The notes beneath the pieces were generated by a model, which did no database searches, was not told where the DNA came from, and was given only the letters and a program-made list of their open reading frames with translations. A program made the position numbers and the translations under genes. This document shows positions 25,312-33,575 of a DNA stretch of 64,000 nucleotides, piece by piece (the first letter of the stretch is position 1; every line of letters starts with the position of its first letter). The stretch is from Yinghuangia sp051388915 (GTDB lineage: Bacteria; Actinomycetota; Actinomycetes; Streptomycetales; Streptomycetaceae), in contig NZ_JBPKBH010000002.1 in the NCBI RefSeq assembly GCF_051388915.1, forward strand, positions 124,001 through 188,000. The letters are read 5' to 3'.

Positions 25312-26946
25312 TCAGTCCGCCTCGTACACCGTCGCCCCGCGCACCACCGTGCGCACGCACACCGGCAGCGGCTCGCCCGGCGTCAGGTCCGGCAGACCGG
25401 GCGTACCCGAGCTGGGATCGGTCGACCACGCCGACAGCCGCGAGTCCGGCGCCTGCACCGTCAACTCCCCCGTGCGCCACACCGCGTACGTCGCCGGCGC
25501 CCCCGGCACCAGGACCCCTTCGTCGTCGCGGCCCAGCGCCCGGTGCCCGCCGCGCGTGTGCGCGTTGAACGCCGCCCGCACCGAGATCCGCTCCCCCGGC
25601 GTCCGATGGAACGCCGCCGCGCGCACCGTCCCCCACGGATCCAGCGGCGTCACCGGCGCGTCCGACCCGAACGCCAGCGGCACACCCGCGCGGTTCAGCG
25701 TCGCGAACGGGTTCATCCGCGCCGCCCGCTCCGCCCCCAGCCGCCGCACGTACATCCCCTCCGTGCCGCCCCACGCCGCATCGAACCCCGGCTGCACCGA
25801 CGCCACGACACCCAGCTCGGCGAACGCCGCCACCGCGTCCGCGCCGACCAGCTCCGCGTGCTCGACACGGTGCCGCAACGCCCGTACGGCGCCCGCCCCG
25901 TGCCGCTGCGCCGCGGCCCGCACACCGGCCACCACGGCGTCCACCGCCGCGTCGCCGATCGCGTGGAACCCGGCCTGCACCCCCGCCTCCGTGCACGCCG
26001 CCACGTGCGCCGCGATCTGCTCCGCGTCCAGGTAGGCCAACCCGGCCACGCCGGGCCGGTCGGCGTACGCGGCGTGCAGGCACGCGGTGTGCGACCCGAT
26101 CGACCCGTCCGCGAACAGGTCGCCGCCGAGTCCGTGCGCCCCGTGCCGCGCCAGCACCTCGCGGGCCTCCGCGGCCGTGGCGACCGCCTCGCCCCAGTAC
26201 GCCGCCACCTCCGGACCGGCCTCCTCCACCGCCAGCTTGCGCAGCAGCGCCAGGTCGTCCGCCCCCGCGATCTCCGGCCCGGCGCACTCCACCAGCGTCC
26301 CGATGCCGAGCGCCGCCGCCCTTGCGCGTGCGGCCCGCTGCGCCTCGGTCCGCCGGGCCGGGGTCAGCGCCGCGTGCGCGGCCGCCCGCACCGCGTGGTG
26401 CGCGGCGCCGGTCAGCGGCCCGACCGGGTCGTACCCGTCCATCCCCGCCAGGCCGGGCACCTGCGCGCGCAGCGCCGACGACGCCAGCGCCGAGTGCACG
26501 TCGATGCGCGAGAGGTACGCCCGCCGCCCGCCGACCGCCCGGTCCAGCACCGCCGTCTCCGGGATCCCGCCGCGGAACGACGGGTCGTCCCAGCCCTGGC
26601 CCAGCAGCACGTCCCCCGCGCCGAGCGCCGCGGCGTGGGCGGCGATCCGGTCCAGCCCGTCGGACCCGCCCGCGTCGCCTCCGCCACCCGCGGTGCCCGC
26701 GCTGCCGCGCAGGTCGAGCCCGGTCAGCGCGAGGCCCGTCGCCGTCGCGTGCACGTGCGAGTCGACGAACGCCGGGGTCACCAGCGCCCCGTCGAGGTCG
26801 ACGACCTGGTCGGCGGACGAGACGTGCGCCTCGGCGGCGCCCTCCGCGCCTATCCACGCCACGGTGCCGTCCTCGACGACGAGGGCGGTGGCGAAGGGGT
26901 CGGCAGGGCTGTAGACGTTGCCGTTGCGCAGCAGGATCACGGTCAT
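25312..26946 (-). CDS. YtcJ-like amidohydrolase
   Basis: A 544-residue metal-dependent hydrolase of the amidohydrolase superfamily, YtcJ/LAF3 group. The N-terminal beta domain ends in VTPAFVDSHVHATATGLAL, where His-x-His gives two metal ligands. Later sites are GFHAIGDAAVDAV, RVEHAELV and FGSDAPVTPLDPWGT, carrying the remaining metal and catalytic residues. The C-terminal strands return to the beta domain. Substrates of this group are mostly unknown; some hydrolyse cyclic amides or N-formyl groups. The start ATG at 26946 is the first of the frame. It is probably cytoplasmic and housekeeping-like. Confidence 0.88.
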   Translation of the reverse strand: MTVILLRNGNVYSPADPFATALVVEDGTVAWIGAEGAAEAHVSSADQVVDLDGALVTPAFVDSHVHATATGLALTGLDLRGSAGTAGGGGDAGGSDGLDRIAAHAAALGAGDVLLGQGWDDPSFRGGIPETAVLDRAVGGRRAYLSRIDVHSALASSALRAQVPGLAGMDGYDPVGPLTGAAHHAVRAAAHAALTPARRTEAQRAARARAAALGIGTLVECAGPEIAGADDLALLRKLAVEEAGPEVAAYWGEAVATAAEAREVLARHGAHGLGGDLFADGSIGSHTACLHAAYADRPGVAGLAYLDAEQIAAHVAACTEAGVQAGFHAIGDAAVDAVVAGVRAAAQRHGAGAVRALRHRVEHAELVGADAVAAFAELGVVASVQPGFDAAWGGTEGMYVRRLGAERAARMNPFATLNRAGVPLAFGSDAPVTPLDPWGTVRAAAFHRTPGERISVRAAFNAHTRGGHRALGRDDEGVLVPGAPATYAVWRTGELTVQAPDSRLSAWSTDPSSGTPGLPDLTPGEPLPVCVRTVVRGATVYEAD

Positions 26947-27279
26947 GCGCCCAGTCTGCCGGGTCGCCGGAGCGGGGCGTCCCGGTGGTCACCCGTGCGT
27001 GGGACCGCCCGTGGGGAGGATCGGAACGGATTCTGGCGGTAGCAGGTCGGGCGTCGGCGGGTTGAGTTCGCTGGGGAACATCGGTGCAGCGGTTGGTACG
27101 GGTTTCTGATCCGGGTTCGGTGTCCGGTGGTGGAACGGCTCGTTGGATCGGGGCATGAGCGCCGACACGGAGTCCCGGCCGAGCGCGTTGACCATGTCCC
27201 GGGCCCGCCGCCGCGCCCGTGCTTCCAGGCTGCGACCGAGCGGCGGCGGGCCACGAACCGGGGAGACACCGCGCGGCCC
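26947..27279. other. 333-bp intergenic region
   Basis: It lies upstream of the amidohydrolase and beyond the IclR stop, both on the minus strand. A 68-codon minus-strand frame (26989-27195) is Pro-rich with no ribosome site, and I do not call it. Around 27080-27125 the sequence is somewhat AT-richer and may hold the amidohydrolase promoter. Confidence 0.45.
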
Positions 27280-27972
27280 CTACTCCGCCGATACCGCCCC
27301 CGCTGCCGCCAGCAACCGCGGCGCCATGGCCTCCAGCTCGGCGACCCCCACCCGCGATACCGGCGCGGTCACCAGCAGTGTCCCCACGGCCGAAGCCCCC
27401 GGCCCGGGCGCATACACGGGCGCGCCGATGGCGATCGTCCCTGCCGCGCCCCCGGTCGTGACGTAGTAGCCGCGGGCCCGCACCACGGCAAGTTCGTCCT
27501 CCGACGGCAGGGCGTCGCCCAAGTGTCCGCGTGCTTCCTCGTCGAGGAACGCCGCGACCCCCGGTCCCGTCGTCAGCGGCGCCTCCAGCCCGACCGGGAT
27601 CACGATGCGGAGCGGCTGGCTGCTCTCGACCGAGTCGACGACCACGAAGGACGGTCCGCGCACGACCCACAGCGTGACGGTTTCCCCGGTGCCGGACGCG
27701 AGCGCCTTGAGATGCGGCCGCGCGCGGTCGAACAGGCCTCCCGCGAACCTCCGCCCCACGACCAGCGCTTGCGCGTCCAGGCTCCAGGCGCTGGTCGCCG
27801 GGTCCTGCCGCAGCCAGCCGGCGTCGTGGAGGGTCACCACGGTCCGCTGCACTCCGCTCTTGTCCATGTCCAGGGCGCGGGCGAGGCGGGTGACGGTCAC
27901 GGGCTGCCGTTCGGAAATGGCGGTGAGGACGCGCAGCGCCTTTTCCACGGTGCCGAGTCGGCCGACGGCCAT
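27280..27972 (-). CDS. IclR-family transcriptional regulator
   Basis: A 230-residue regulator. The winged helix is at about residues 8-60 (LARALDMDKSGVQRTVVTLHDAGWL), followed by the IclR ligand-binding domain with GETVTLWVVRGPSFVVVDSV and the late VYAPGPGASAVGTLLVTAPVSRV strand. The ATG at 27972 has a GGGGGAAGAG ribosome site. It is divergent from the monooxygenase gene 97 bp away. The palindrome at 28034-28050 is a likely operator. IclR proteins commonly control catabolic genes in response to a substrate, which fits the downstream oxidative genes. Confidence 0.92.
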   Translation of the reverse strand: MAVGRLGTVEKALRVLTAISERQPVTVTRLARALDMDKSGVQRTVVTLHDAGWLRQDPATSAWSLDAQALVVGRRFAGGLFDRARPHLKALASGTGETVTLWVVRGPSFVVVDSVESSQPLRIVIPVGLEAPLTTGPGVAAFLDEEARGHLGDALPSEDELAVVRARGYYVTTGGAAGTIAIGAPVYAPGPGASAVGTLLVTAPVSRVGVAELEAMAPRLLAAAGAVSAE

Positions 27973-28033
27973 GACGGCTCTTCCCCCTTCGACGGAGTTC
28001 AGCTAGCGTCACCGTGTCACAGAGCAATCCTAC

Positions 28034-28050
28034 AGGTCAAATAGTGACCT
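28034..28050. promoter_or_regulatory. palindromic operator of the IclR regulator
   Basis: AGGTCA-AATAG-TGACCT is a perfect 6-bp-arm dyad with a 5-bp centre, 20 bp before the monooxygenase ATG and 60 bp upstream of the IclR start. Its size suits an IclR dimer. A second, weaker GTCAC pair lies just upstream at about 28009-28020. Confidence 0.7.
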
Positions 28051-28069
28051 CACGCAGGGAGGGGGGCCC

Positions 28070-29527
28070 ATGGGTGCAGGGCCCAGCATCGGCATCCTGG
28101 GGGCGGGCGCGGGCGGCTTGGCGATGGCCGTGCGGCTCAAGCAGGCCGGATTCGACAACCTCACGATCTTCGAGAAGTCCGATGGTGTGGGCGGGACTTG
28201 GCGCGACAACACGTACCCGGGCGCAGCGTGCGACATCATGTCGCACCTGTATTCCTTCTCATTCGCGCCCAACCCCGAGTGGAGCAAGACCTACGCCGAC
28301 CAGCCGGAGATCCTCGCCTACCTCGAAGGCATCGCGGACCGGTTCGGCCTCCGGCCCCACCTGCGGCTCGGCACGCCGATCGCCGAAGCGCGGTGGGACG
28401 ACACGGCGAACCGGTGGCACCTCACCGCCGAGTCCGGGGCGCAGTTCGACGTCGACGTCCTGGTCAGCGCGCTCGGCATGCTGAACCTGCCCGCCCACCC
28501 GGACATCGAAGGCCTCGACGATTTCGCGGGCGCGATGTTCCACTCGGCCCGCTGGAACCACGGCGAGGATCTGACGGGGAAGCGGGTCGCGGTGATCGGG
28601 ACCGGGGCGAGCGCCGTGCAGTTCGTCCCCGAGATCGCCGAACCCGCCGCGCAGGTGCACGTGTTCCAGCGCTCCCCCGCGTGGATCGTGCCGAAGGCGC
28701 TGCGGCCGTACACGCCCGAGGAGATCGCGAAGTTCCGCCGCAGTCCCCTGGCGATGCGCAAACACCGCTGGGAGATCCTCGCGCAGCTCGAACGGCACAC
28801 GTCGATCCACAAGGCCGACGCGCGCACCGCCGAACGGCAGAGCTGGCACCACGGCTTGCTGCGCCGCCAGATCCCGGACGACGAGGACCTGCGCGCCGCG
28901 CTCACCCCCGACTACGCGATCGGCTGCAAACGTCTGCTGCCGTCGAACACGTGGTTCCCGACGTTCACCCGTCCGGACGTGGAACTTGTCACGGACCCCA
29001 TCGACCGCGTCACCAAATCGGGTGTCCGCACCGCCGACGGCCGCGAGCGCGACGTCGACACGATCATCCTCGGCACCGGTTTCCGCGCCACCGAATACCT
29101 CGTCGCCGTGGACGTGTACGGGCGCGACGGCCGCCGCCTGCGCGACGACTGGGCCGACGGCGCCGAGGCCTACCTGGGCATGACCGTCACGGGCTACCCG
29201 AACCTGTTCGTCATGTACGGCCCCAACACGAACCAGGGCGGCGGCTCGATCCTGTTCGTCCTCGAAGCGCAGGCCCACTACATCACCCGTGCGGTACGCA
29301 CCCTCGCCCGCCGCCGCCTGGCCGCCCTGGAAGTCCGCGCCCTCGCGCAGCGCCGCTTCAACGACCGGCTCCAGCAGGCCATGGGCGGCACCGTGTGGCT
29401 GGACTGCCACAGCTACTTCCGTGCCCCGAACGGCCGCGTCACCACCCAGTGGCCCTACCCCGCGCGCCGCTACTGGCTGGAGACCCGGCGGCTCCGCACC
29501 CGCGACTACGACCTCGTGCCCCGCTGA
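28070..29527 (+). CDS. FAD-dependent Baeyer-Villiger-type monooxygenase
   Basis: A 485-residue flavoprotein monooxygenase. The first dinucleotide fold GILGAGAGGLAMAVRL binds FAD and the second, VAVIGTGASAVQFVPEI (about residues 175-191), binds NADPH. Between them FAGAMFHSARW fits the Baeyer-Villiger fingerprint F-x-G-x3-H-x3-W exactly. The near-C-terminal ATGF-like motif appears as LGTGFRATEYL. It should insert oxygen next to a ketone carbonyl, or oxidise a heteroatom. The ATG at 28070 has GGGAGGGGGG upstream. It is the first gene of a plus-strand set with an amidohydrolase and a broken dioxygenase, under IclR control. Confidence 0.92.
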   Translation: MGAGPSIGILGAGAGGLAMAVRLKQAGFDNLTIFEKSDGVGGTWRDNTYPGAACDIMSHLYSFSFAPNPEWSKTYADQPEILAYLEGIADRFGLRPHLRLGTPIAEARWDDTANRWHLTAESGAQFDVDVLVSALGMLNLPAHPDIEGLDDFAGAMFHSARWNHGEDLTGKRVAVIGTGASAVQFVPEIAEPAAQVHVFQRSPAWIVPKALRPYTPEEIAKFRRSPLAMRKHRWEILAQLERHTSIHKADARTAERQSWHHGLLRRQIPDDEDLRAALTPDYAIGCKRLLPSNTWFPTFTRPDVELVTDPIDRVTKSGVRTADGRERDVDTIILGTGFRATEYLVAVDVYGRDGRRLRDDWADGAEAYLGMTVTGYPNLFVMYGPNTNQGGGSILFVLEAQAHYITRAVRTLARRRLAALEVRALAQRRFNDRLQQAMGGTVWLDCHSYFRAPNGRVTTQWPYPARRYWLETRRLRTRDYDLVPR

Positions 29528-29603
29528 CCGGCCACCAAAGCCGCCGAAGCCGCCACAGCCCAGCCCCACCCCCGCAAAACCGACTCCCGAAGGAGAACGA
29601 CCC

Positions 29604-31244
29604 ATGGACCTCGTCCTGCGCGGCGCCACCGTCGTCGACGGCACCGGGGCGGATCCGCGGCCCGCCGACGTCCGCATCGCCGACGGTGTCATCGCCGCCG
29701 TCGGCGAGCCGGGCAGTCTGGCCGGCGACGGGGCGACCGAAGTCGACCTGACCGGCCTGGTCCTGGCTCCCGGCTTCATCGACATCCACACGCACTTCGA
29801 CGCGCAGGTGCTGTGGGACCCGGACCTGACCCCGTCGTCGTGGCACGGCGTGACGAGTGTCCTGATGGGCAACTGCGGCTTCGGCATTGCCCCGACCCGG
29901 CCCGCGCACCGCGACCTGGTGGCGCGGACCCTGGAGAACGTCGAAGGCATGTCCCTCGACGCGCTGCACGCCGGCATCAACTGGGACTTCGAGTCGTTCC
30001 CCGACTACCTCGACACGCTGACCTCGGCCCGCCCGCGCCTCAACGTCGCGGCGATGATCGGGCACACTCCGCTGCGGCTGTTCGTGGTCGGCGAGGAGCA
30101 GGAACGCCCGGCGACCGCCGAGGAGATCGCCCGTATGCGGGCGCTGGTCGCGGAGGCGATGGAGGCGGGCGCGTTCGGGTTCGCGTCGTCGCGGGCGACG
30201 TCGCACCAGGGCGCGGGCGGCCGGCCGGTGCCCAGCCGGCACGCGGAGCGCGCCGAGTTCGACGAACTCGCCGCGGTCGTGGGCGAGTCCGGGCACGGCA
30301 TCATCCAGGTCACGGCGGGCCCCGACCTCGATGTCGATCACCTCCTCGACGTCGGCGCGGCCACGGGACGGCCGGTCACGTTCACCCCGCTGCTCACCGG
30401 CATGGGCGCGCCCGGTGCGGCGGTCGCGCGGGCCGACGCCTGCGCGGACACCGATGTGTGGGGGCAGACCTCGTGCCGCCCGCTGGTGATGCAGGTGACG
30501 CTGGCGGACCCGTTCCCGTTCGCGACGATGCCGAGTTTCCAGGAGATCCTGGCGCTGCCCGCCGACAAGCGCGCCGAGTTGTACGCGGACCCGGCGTGGC
30601 GGGAACGCGCCCGTGCGCAGGCCGAAGAGCGCTGGGACAGCCGCCTCGCCAAGACCGACATCGACGAAACCGAACTGCCCGGCCTCGCCGGGCGGACGCT
30701 GCCGGATCTGGCCGCCGAACGCGGTTCCACCCCGTTCGACGTCATGGTCGACACCGCTCTCGCGGAAGACCTGCGCACCCGGTTCCGGGTCGTGCTGGCG
30801 AACGACGACGAGCACGAACTCGCCGAATTGCTGCGGCATCCGCGCGTCCTCGTCGGCCTGTCGGACGCGGGCGCGCACGCGTCGCAGCTGTGTGACGCGT
30901 GCTTCTCGACACACTTGCTGGAGCACTGGGTCCGCGAGACGGGCCATCTGACGCTCGCCGAGGCGGTGCACCGCCTCACCGGCCAGCCCGCCGCGTTCCT
31001 CGGCCTGGCGGACCGCGGCCGGATCGCACCGGGGCTGGCCGCCGACCTGGTGGCGTTCGATCCCGAAACGGTCGGAGTAGGCGCGATGGAACGCGTGTAC
31101 GACCTGCCCGCGGGAGCCGACCGCCTGGTCGCGCACAGCGTCGGCATCGTCCATGTGTGGGTGAACGGGCAGGCCGTTCGGCAGGACGGCGCCGACCTCG
31201 ACGTCGACGTCCGCCCCGGTGCCGTGCTGCGTTCGGGGCGCTGA
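29604..31244 (+). CDS. N-acyl-D-amino-acid deacylase-like amidohydrolase
   Basis: A 546-residue metal-dependent hydrolase of the D-aminoacylase group. The start domain MDLVLRGATVVDGTG leads to GFIDIHTHFDAQVLWDP, where His-x-His binds metal. MGNCGFGIAPTRP carries the conserved bridging Cys. The late VLVGLSDAGAHASQLCDACFSTHLL segment provides the catalytic Asp. The end GRIAPGLAADLVAFDP is typical. The ATG at 29604 has AAGGAG upstream. Its stop and the ATG of the dioxygenase are separated by one base, so they are translationally coupled. The context suggests hydrolysis of an amide or ester-like intermediate rather than a D-amino-acid derivative. Confidence 0.9.
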   Translation: MDLVLRGATVVDGTGADPRPADVRIADGVIAAVGEPGSLAGDGATEVDLTGLVLAPGFIDIHTHFDAQVLWDPDLTPSSWHGVTSVLMGNCGFGIAPTRPAHRDLVARTLENVEGMSLDALHAGINWDFESFPDYLDTLTSARPRLNVAAMIGHTPLRLFVVGEEQERPATAEEIARMRALVAEAMEAGAFGFASSRATSHQGAGGRPVPSRHAERAEFDELAAVVGESGHGIIQVTAGPDLDVDHLLDVGAATGRPVTFTPLLTGMGAPGAAVARADACADTDVWGQTSCRPLVMQVTLADPFPFATMPSFQEILALPADKRAELYADPAWRERARAQAEERWDSRLAKTDIDETELPGLAGRTLPDLAAERGSTPFDVMVDTALAEDLRTRFRVVLANDDEHELAELLRHPRVLVGLSDAGAHASQLCDACFSTHLLEHWVRETGHLTLAEAVHRLTGQPAAFLGLADRGRIAPGLAADLVAFDPETVGVGAMERVYDLPAGADRLVAHSVGIVHVWVNGQAVRQDGADLDVDVRPGAVLRSGR

Positions 31245-31245
31245 C

Positions 31246-32074
31246 ATGCGCGTCGTCCGCACAGGCGCCGCGCTGGGCGCCGAAATCCACGACGTGGACT
31301 TCTCGGCCGGTCTCGCCGCCGAGACCGTCGACGGCATCCACCGCGCACTCCTCGACCACCAACGACCACCAAGTCGTGGTGCTGCGCGCCCCCGAACTGA
31401 CGATCGACCAGCACCTCGCGCTGGCCGAGCGGTTCGGTGAGCCGGAGGTGCACGCCTTCTTCCCCAATCTGGGTGACGGCTACGAGCGGGTGAGCGTCCT
31501 CGATTCGGAGGACGGCACCCGGGCGAGCATGTGGCACGCCGACGAGACGTTCCTGGAACGGCCGCCGATGGGCACGCTGCTGCACGCGCAGGTCATCCCC
31601 GAGTACGGCGGCGACACCGTGTGGGCGAGCTGCACGGCCGCCTATGACGCACTGTCGGCGCCGATGAAGAAGTACCTCGAAGGGCTGACGGCACTGCACG
31701 ATCTCGCGCGCACCGTCGAACTGGCGTACGTCCGCGGCCACGCGACCGCCGAACGCTACGCCGCCTCGGTCGCCGCCGCCCGGACCACCGCGCACCCGGT
31801 GGTGTGCACGCACCCGGAGACCGGGGCGCCGACCCTCTACGTGAACCACACGTACACGCGTTCCATTCTCGGCCTGCCGCCGGCCGAGGCGGACGCCGTC
31901 CTGGCGTTCCTGTACCGGCACATGACCACCGAGCGGTTCACCTACCGACACCGCTGGACTCCGGGCGACCTCGTCATCTGGGACAACCGCTGCACCCTGC
32001 ACAACGCACTGCCGGACTTCTCCGGCCACCGCCGCATGCACCGCGTCTCGGTCCTCGGCGCCCCTCCGCGATAG
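31246..32074 (+). pseudogene. TauD/TfdA-family dioxygenase, frameshifted by a 10-bp duplication
   Basis: The gene starts at the ATG at 31246 and reads normally through GAEIHDVDF and IHRALLDHQ. A perfect direct duplication of CGACCACCAA (31353-31372) then shifts the frame. In the shifted frame the family sequence continues as VVVLRAPELTIDQHLALAERFGEPE to 32074, with the Fe-binding WHADETF motif and the C-terminal GHRRMHRVSVLG. With one copy removed the product would be 272 residues, the normal length for this Fe(II)/2-oxoglutarate family. As written the protein stops after 64 residues. It could be a recent mutation, a slippage-prone switch or an assembly error. Confidence 0.88.
31353..31372 (+). 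repeat. perfect 10-bp tandem duplication inside the dioxygenase gene
   Basis: CGACCACCAA is present twice in a row. Homologous proteins read LLDHQVV across this point, which is exactly what one copy would encode. The length change (+10) is not a multiple of three and explains the frame change. Confidence 0.93.
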
Positions 32075-32542
32075 CCGGCACGCCCACCCGGCGACCACCA
32101 GGCAACCGCCCGGCGACCGCCGGATCGACCGCGGAATCGGACCGGACAGGCCGGCGTACCAACCACTGAGGACATGAAGCGGCAGTCCGCGCACGTGGAT
32201 CGCCGCCGGGGAAGGCCGCCCCGAGGCCGCCGCACAGGCGGGAGCAAGCACGCGCGCTCGCCGCCGAGCTGCGGGCCGAGATCGAGGGCGCCGCGTAGAA
32301 GCGGGCCGGCATGCCCACTCCTCGTCCCCATCCACCCGGTAACCCCCGCCGCCAGATCCGATCTCGCCGCCCACCCCCGGCGCCGGGCTCCGGTCTCGCG
32401 CACGCGCGACGCCGCCTCGCGCCTCAGGTGTGACCGTCCCGAAAACGCACCGACCCACGCCGGACCGTGCGCCGCCCGAACGGCCACCGACGACACGCCC
32501 CCGGGACCCCCGGCGCACCGCAACGCAGGAGGAATCCGCCCC
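32075..32542. other. 468-bp intergenic region with a possible gene tail
   Basis: No intact gene is seen. A short frame ending with TAG at 32296-32298 reads ARALAAELRAEIEGAA, which looks like the C-terminal helix of a protein, but the frame is closed upstream at 32167. It may be the remnant of a deleted gene. The promoter of the ABC permease should lie near 32400-32520. Confidence 0.4.
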
Positions 32543-33460
32543 ATGAGCAGCCCGACCGCCGCAGCCACGTCCCCGAACCCCGACTCGGCCCCCGACAACC
32601 TGCGCGACAACCTGGACGACGACCCGCTCGACCGCTCTCGCGACCACCCGCCCGTCGCCGTCGACGACATCGCGGCGCTGTTCGCCGTCCGCGAGCGGCC
32701 CCGGCGGCCGACCCCGCTCGCCGCGTCCACGGTGTTCGCGTGGCGCGCCGTGCTCAAGATGCGCCCGGCGACCACGCACCTCCTGGAGGTGACCGCGTTC
32801 CCGCTGATGATGACGCTGATGTTCACGTACCTCTTCGGCGGAGCACTGGCCGGATCCACCGACGAGTACCTCCAGTACGTGGTGCCCGGCGTCCTCGTCC
32901 AGAGCATCGTCATGACGACCATGGGCACCGGCGTCGCCCTCAACCACGACATCACCAACGGCGTCTTCGACCGCTTCCGCACCCTGCCCGTCTGGCGCCC
33001 CGCCGTGCTCGTCGGGATGCTGATCGGCGACCTCGCCCGCTACCTGCTCGCCGCGACGATGATCGTCCTCACCGGCCTGGCCCTCGGGTTCCGCCCGGAC
33101 GGCGGCGCGCCCGGCGTGCTGGCGGCGATCGCGCTCGTGCTGGTCTTCGCCTTCGCGTTCTCGTGGGTGTGGACGACCCTCGGCCTGCTCATGCGCAGCG
33201 AGAAGGCGGTCGGCGGCACCGCGATGCTCGTGCTGTTCCCGGCGACGTTCCTCAGCAACATCTTCGTCGAGCCCGAGACCATGCCCGGCTGGCTCCAGGC
33301 GTTCGTGGACGTCAACCCGATCGCCCACCTCGTCAGCGCGGTCCGCGACCTCGCGGCAGGCGACTTCGGCAGCCCCGAGACCGGGTGGACACTGCTGTAC
33401 GCGGCGGGCTTCGTCGCCGTCTTCGGCACGCTGAGCATGCGGCTCTACAACCGGGGCTGA
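32543..33460 (+). CDS. ABC-2 type transporter permease (DrrB-like)
   Basis: A 305-residue protein. A 50-residue Asp/Pro-rich cytoplasmic tail precedes six hydrophobic segments. The layout and the NDITNGVFDRFRTLP cytoplasmic loop are typical of daunorubicin-resistance type permeases. The final part FLSNIFVEPETMPGWLQAFVDVNPIAHLVSAVRDL is the ABC-2 signature. The ATG at 32543 has AGGAGG ten bases upstream. Such permeases normally follow a DrrA-like ATPase gene, but none is present here or within the window, so it must use an ATPase encoded elsewhere or be an orphan. The exported substrate is unknown. Confidence 0.88.
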   Translation: MSSPTAAATSPNPDSAPDNLRDNLDDDPLDRSRDHPPVAVDDIAALFAVRERPRRPTPLAASTVFAWRAVLKMRPATTHLLEVTAFPLMMTLMFTYLFGGALAGSTDEYLQYVVPGVLVQSIVMTTMGTGVALNHDITNGVFDRFRTLPVWRPAVLVGMLIGDLARYLLAATMIVLTGLALGFRPDGGAPGVLAAIALVLVFAFAFSWVWTTLGLLMRSEKAVGGTAMLVLFPATFLSNIFVEPETMPGWLQAFVDVNPIAHLVSAVRDLAAGDFGSPETGWTLLYAAGFVAVFGTLSMRLYNRG

Positions 33461-33575
33461 TCCGGCGCACTCGCCCGCCGATCCGGCGCGCGCGGAGCCG
33501 CCCGCACACCCGCACCCCACCGCCGCGTCCGAAATCCGCCAGTCACCCGGCCGCGGGCGGACGCATCATGGAGGG

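Noticed and set aside
26989..27195. 68-codon minus-strand frame in the intergenic region
   Set aside because: Pro-rich composition, no ribosome site and no recognisable motif.
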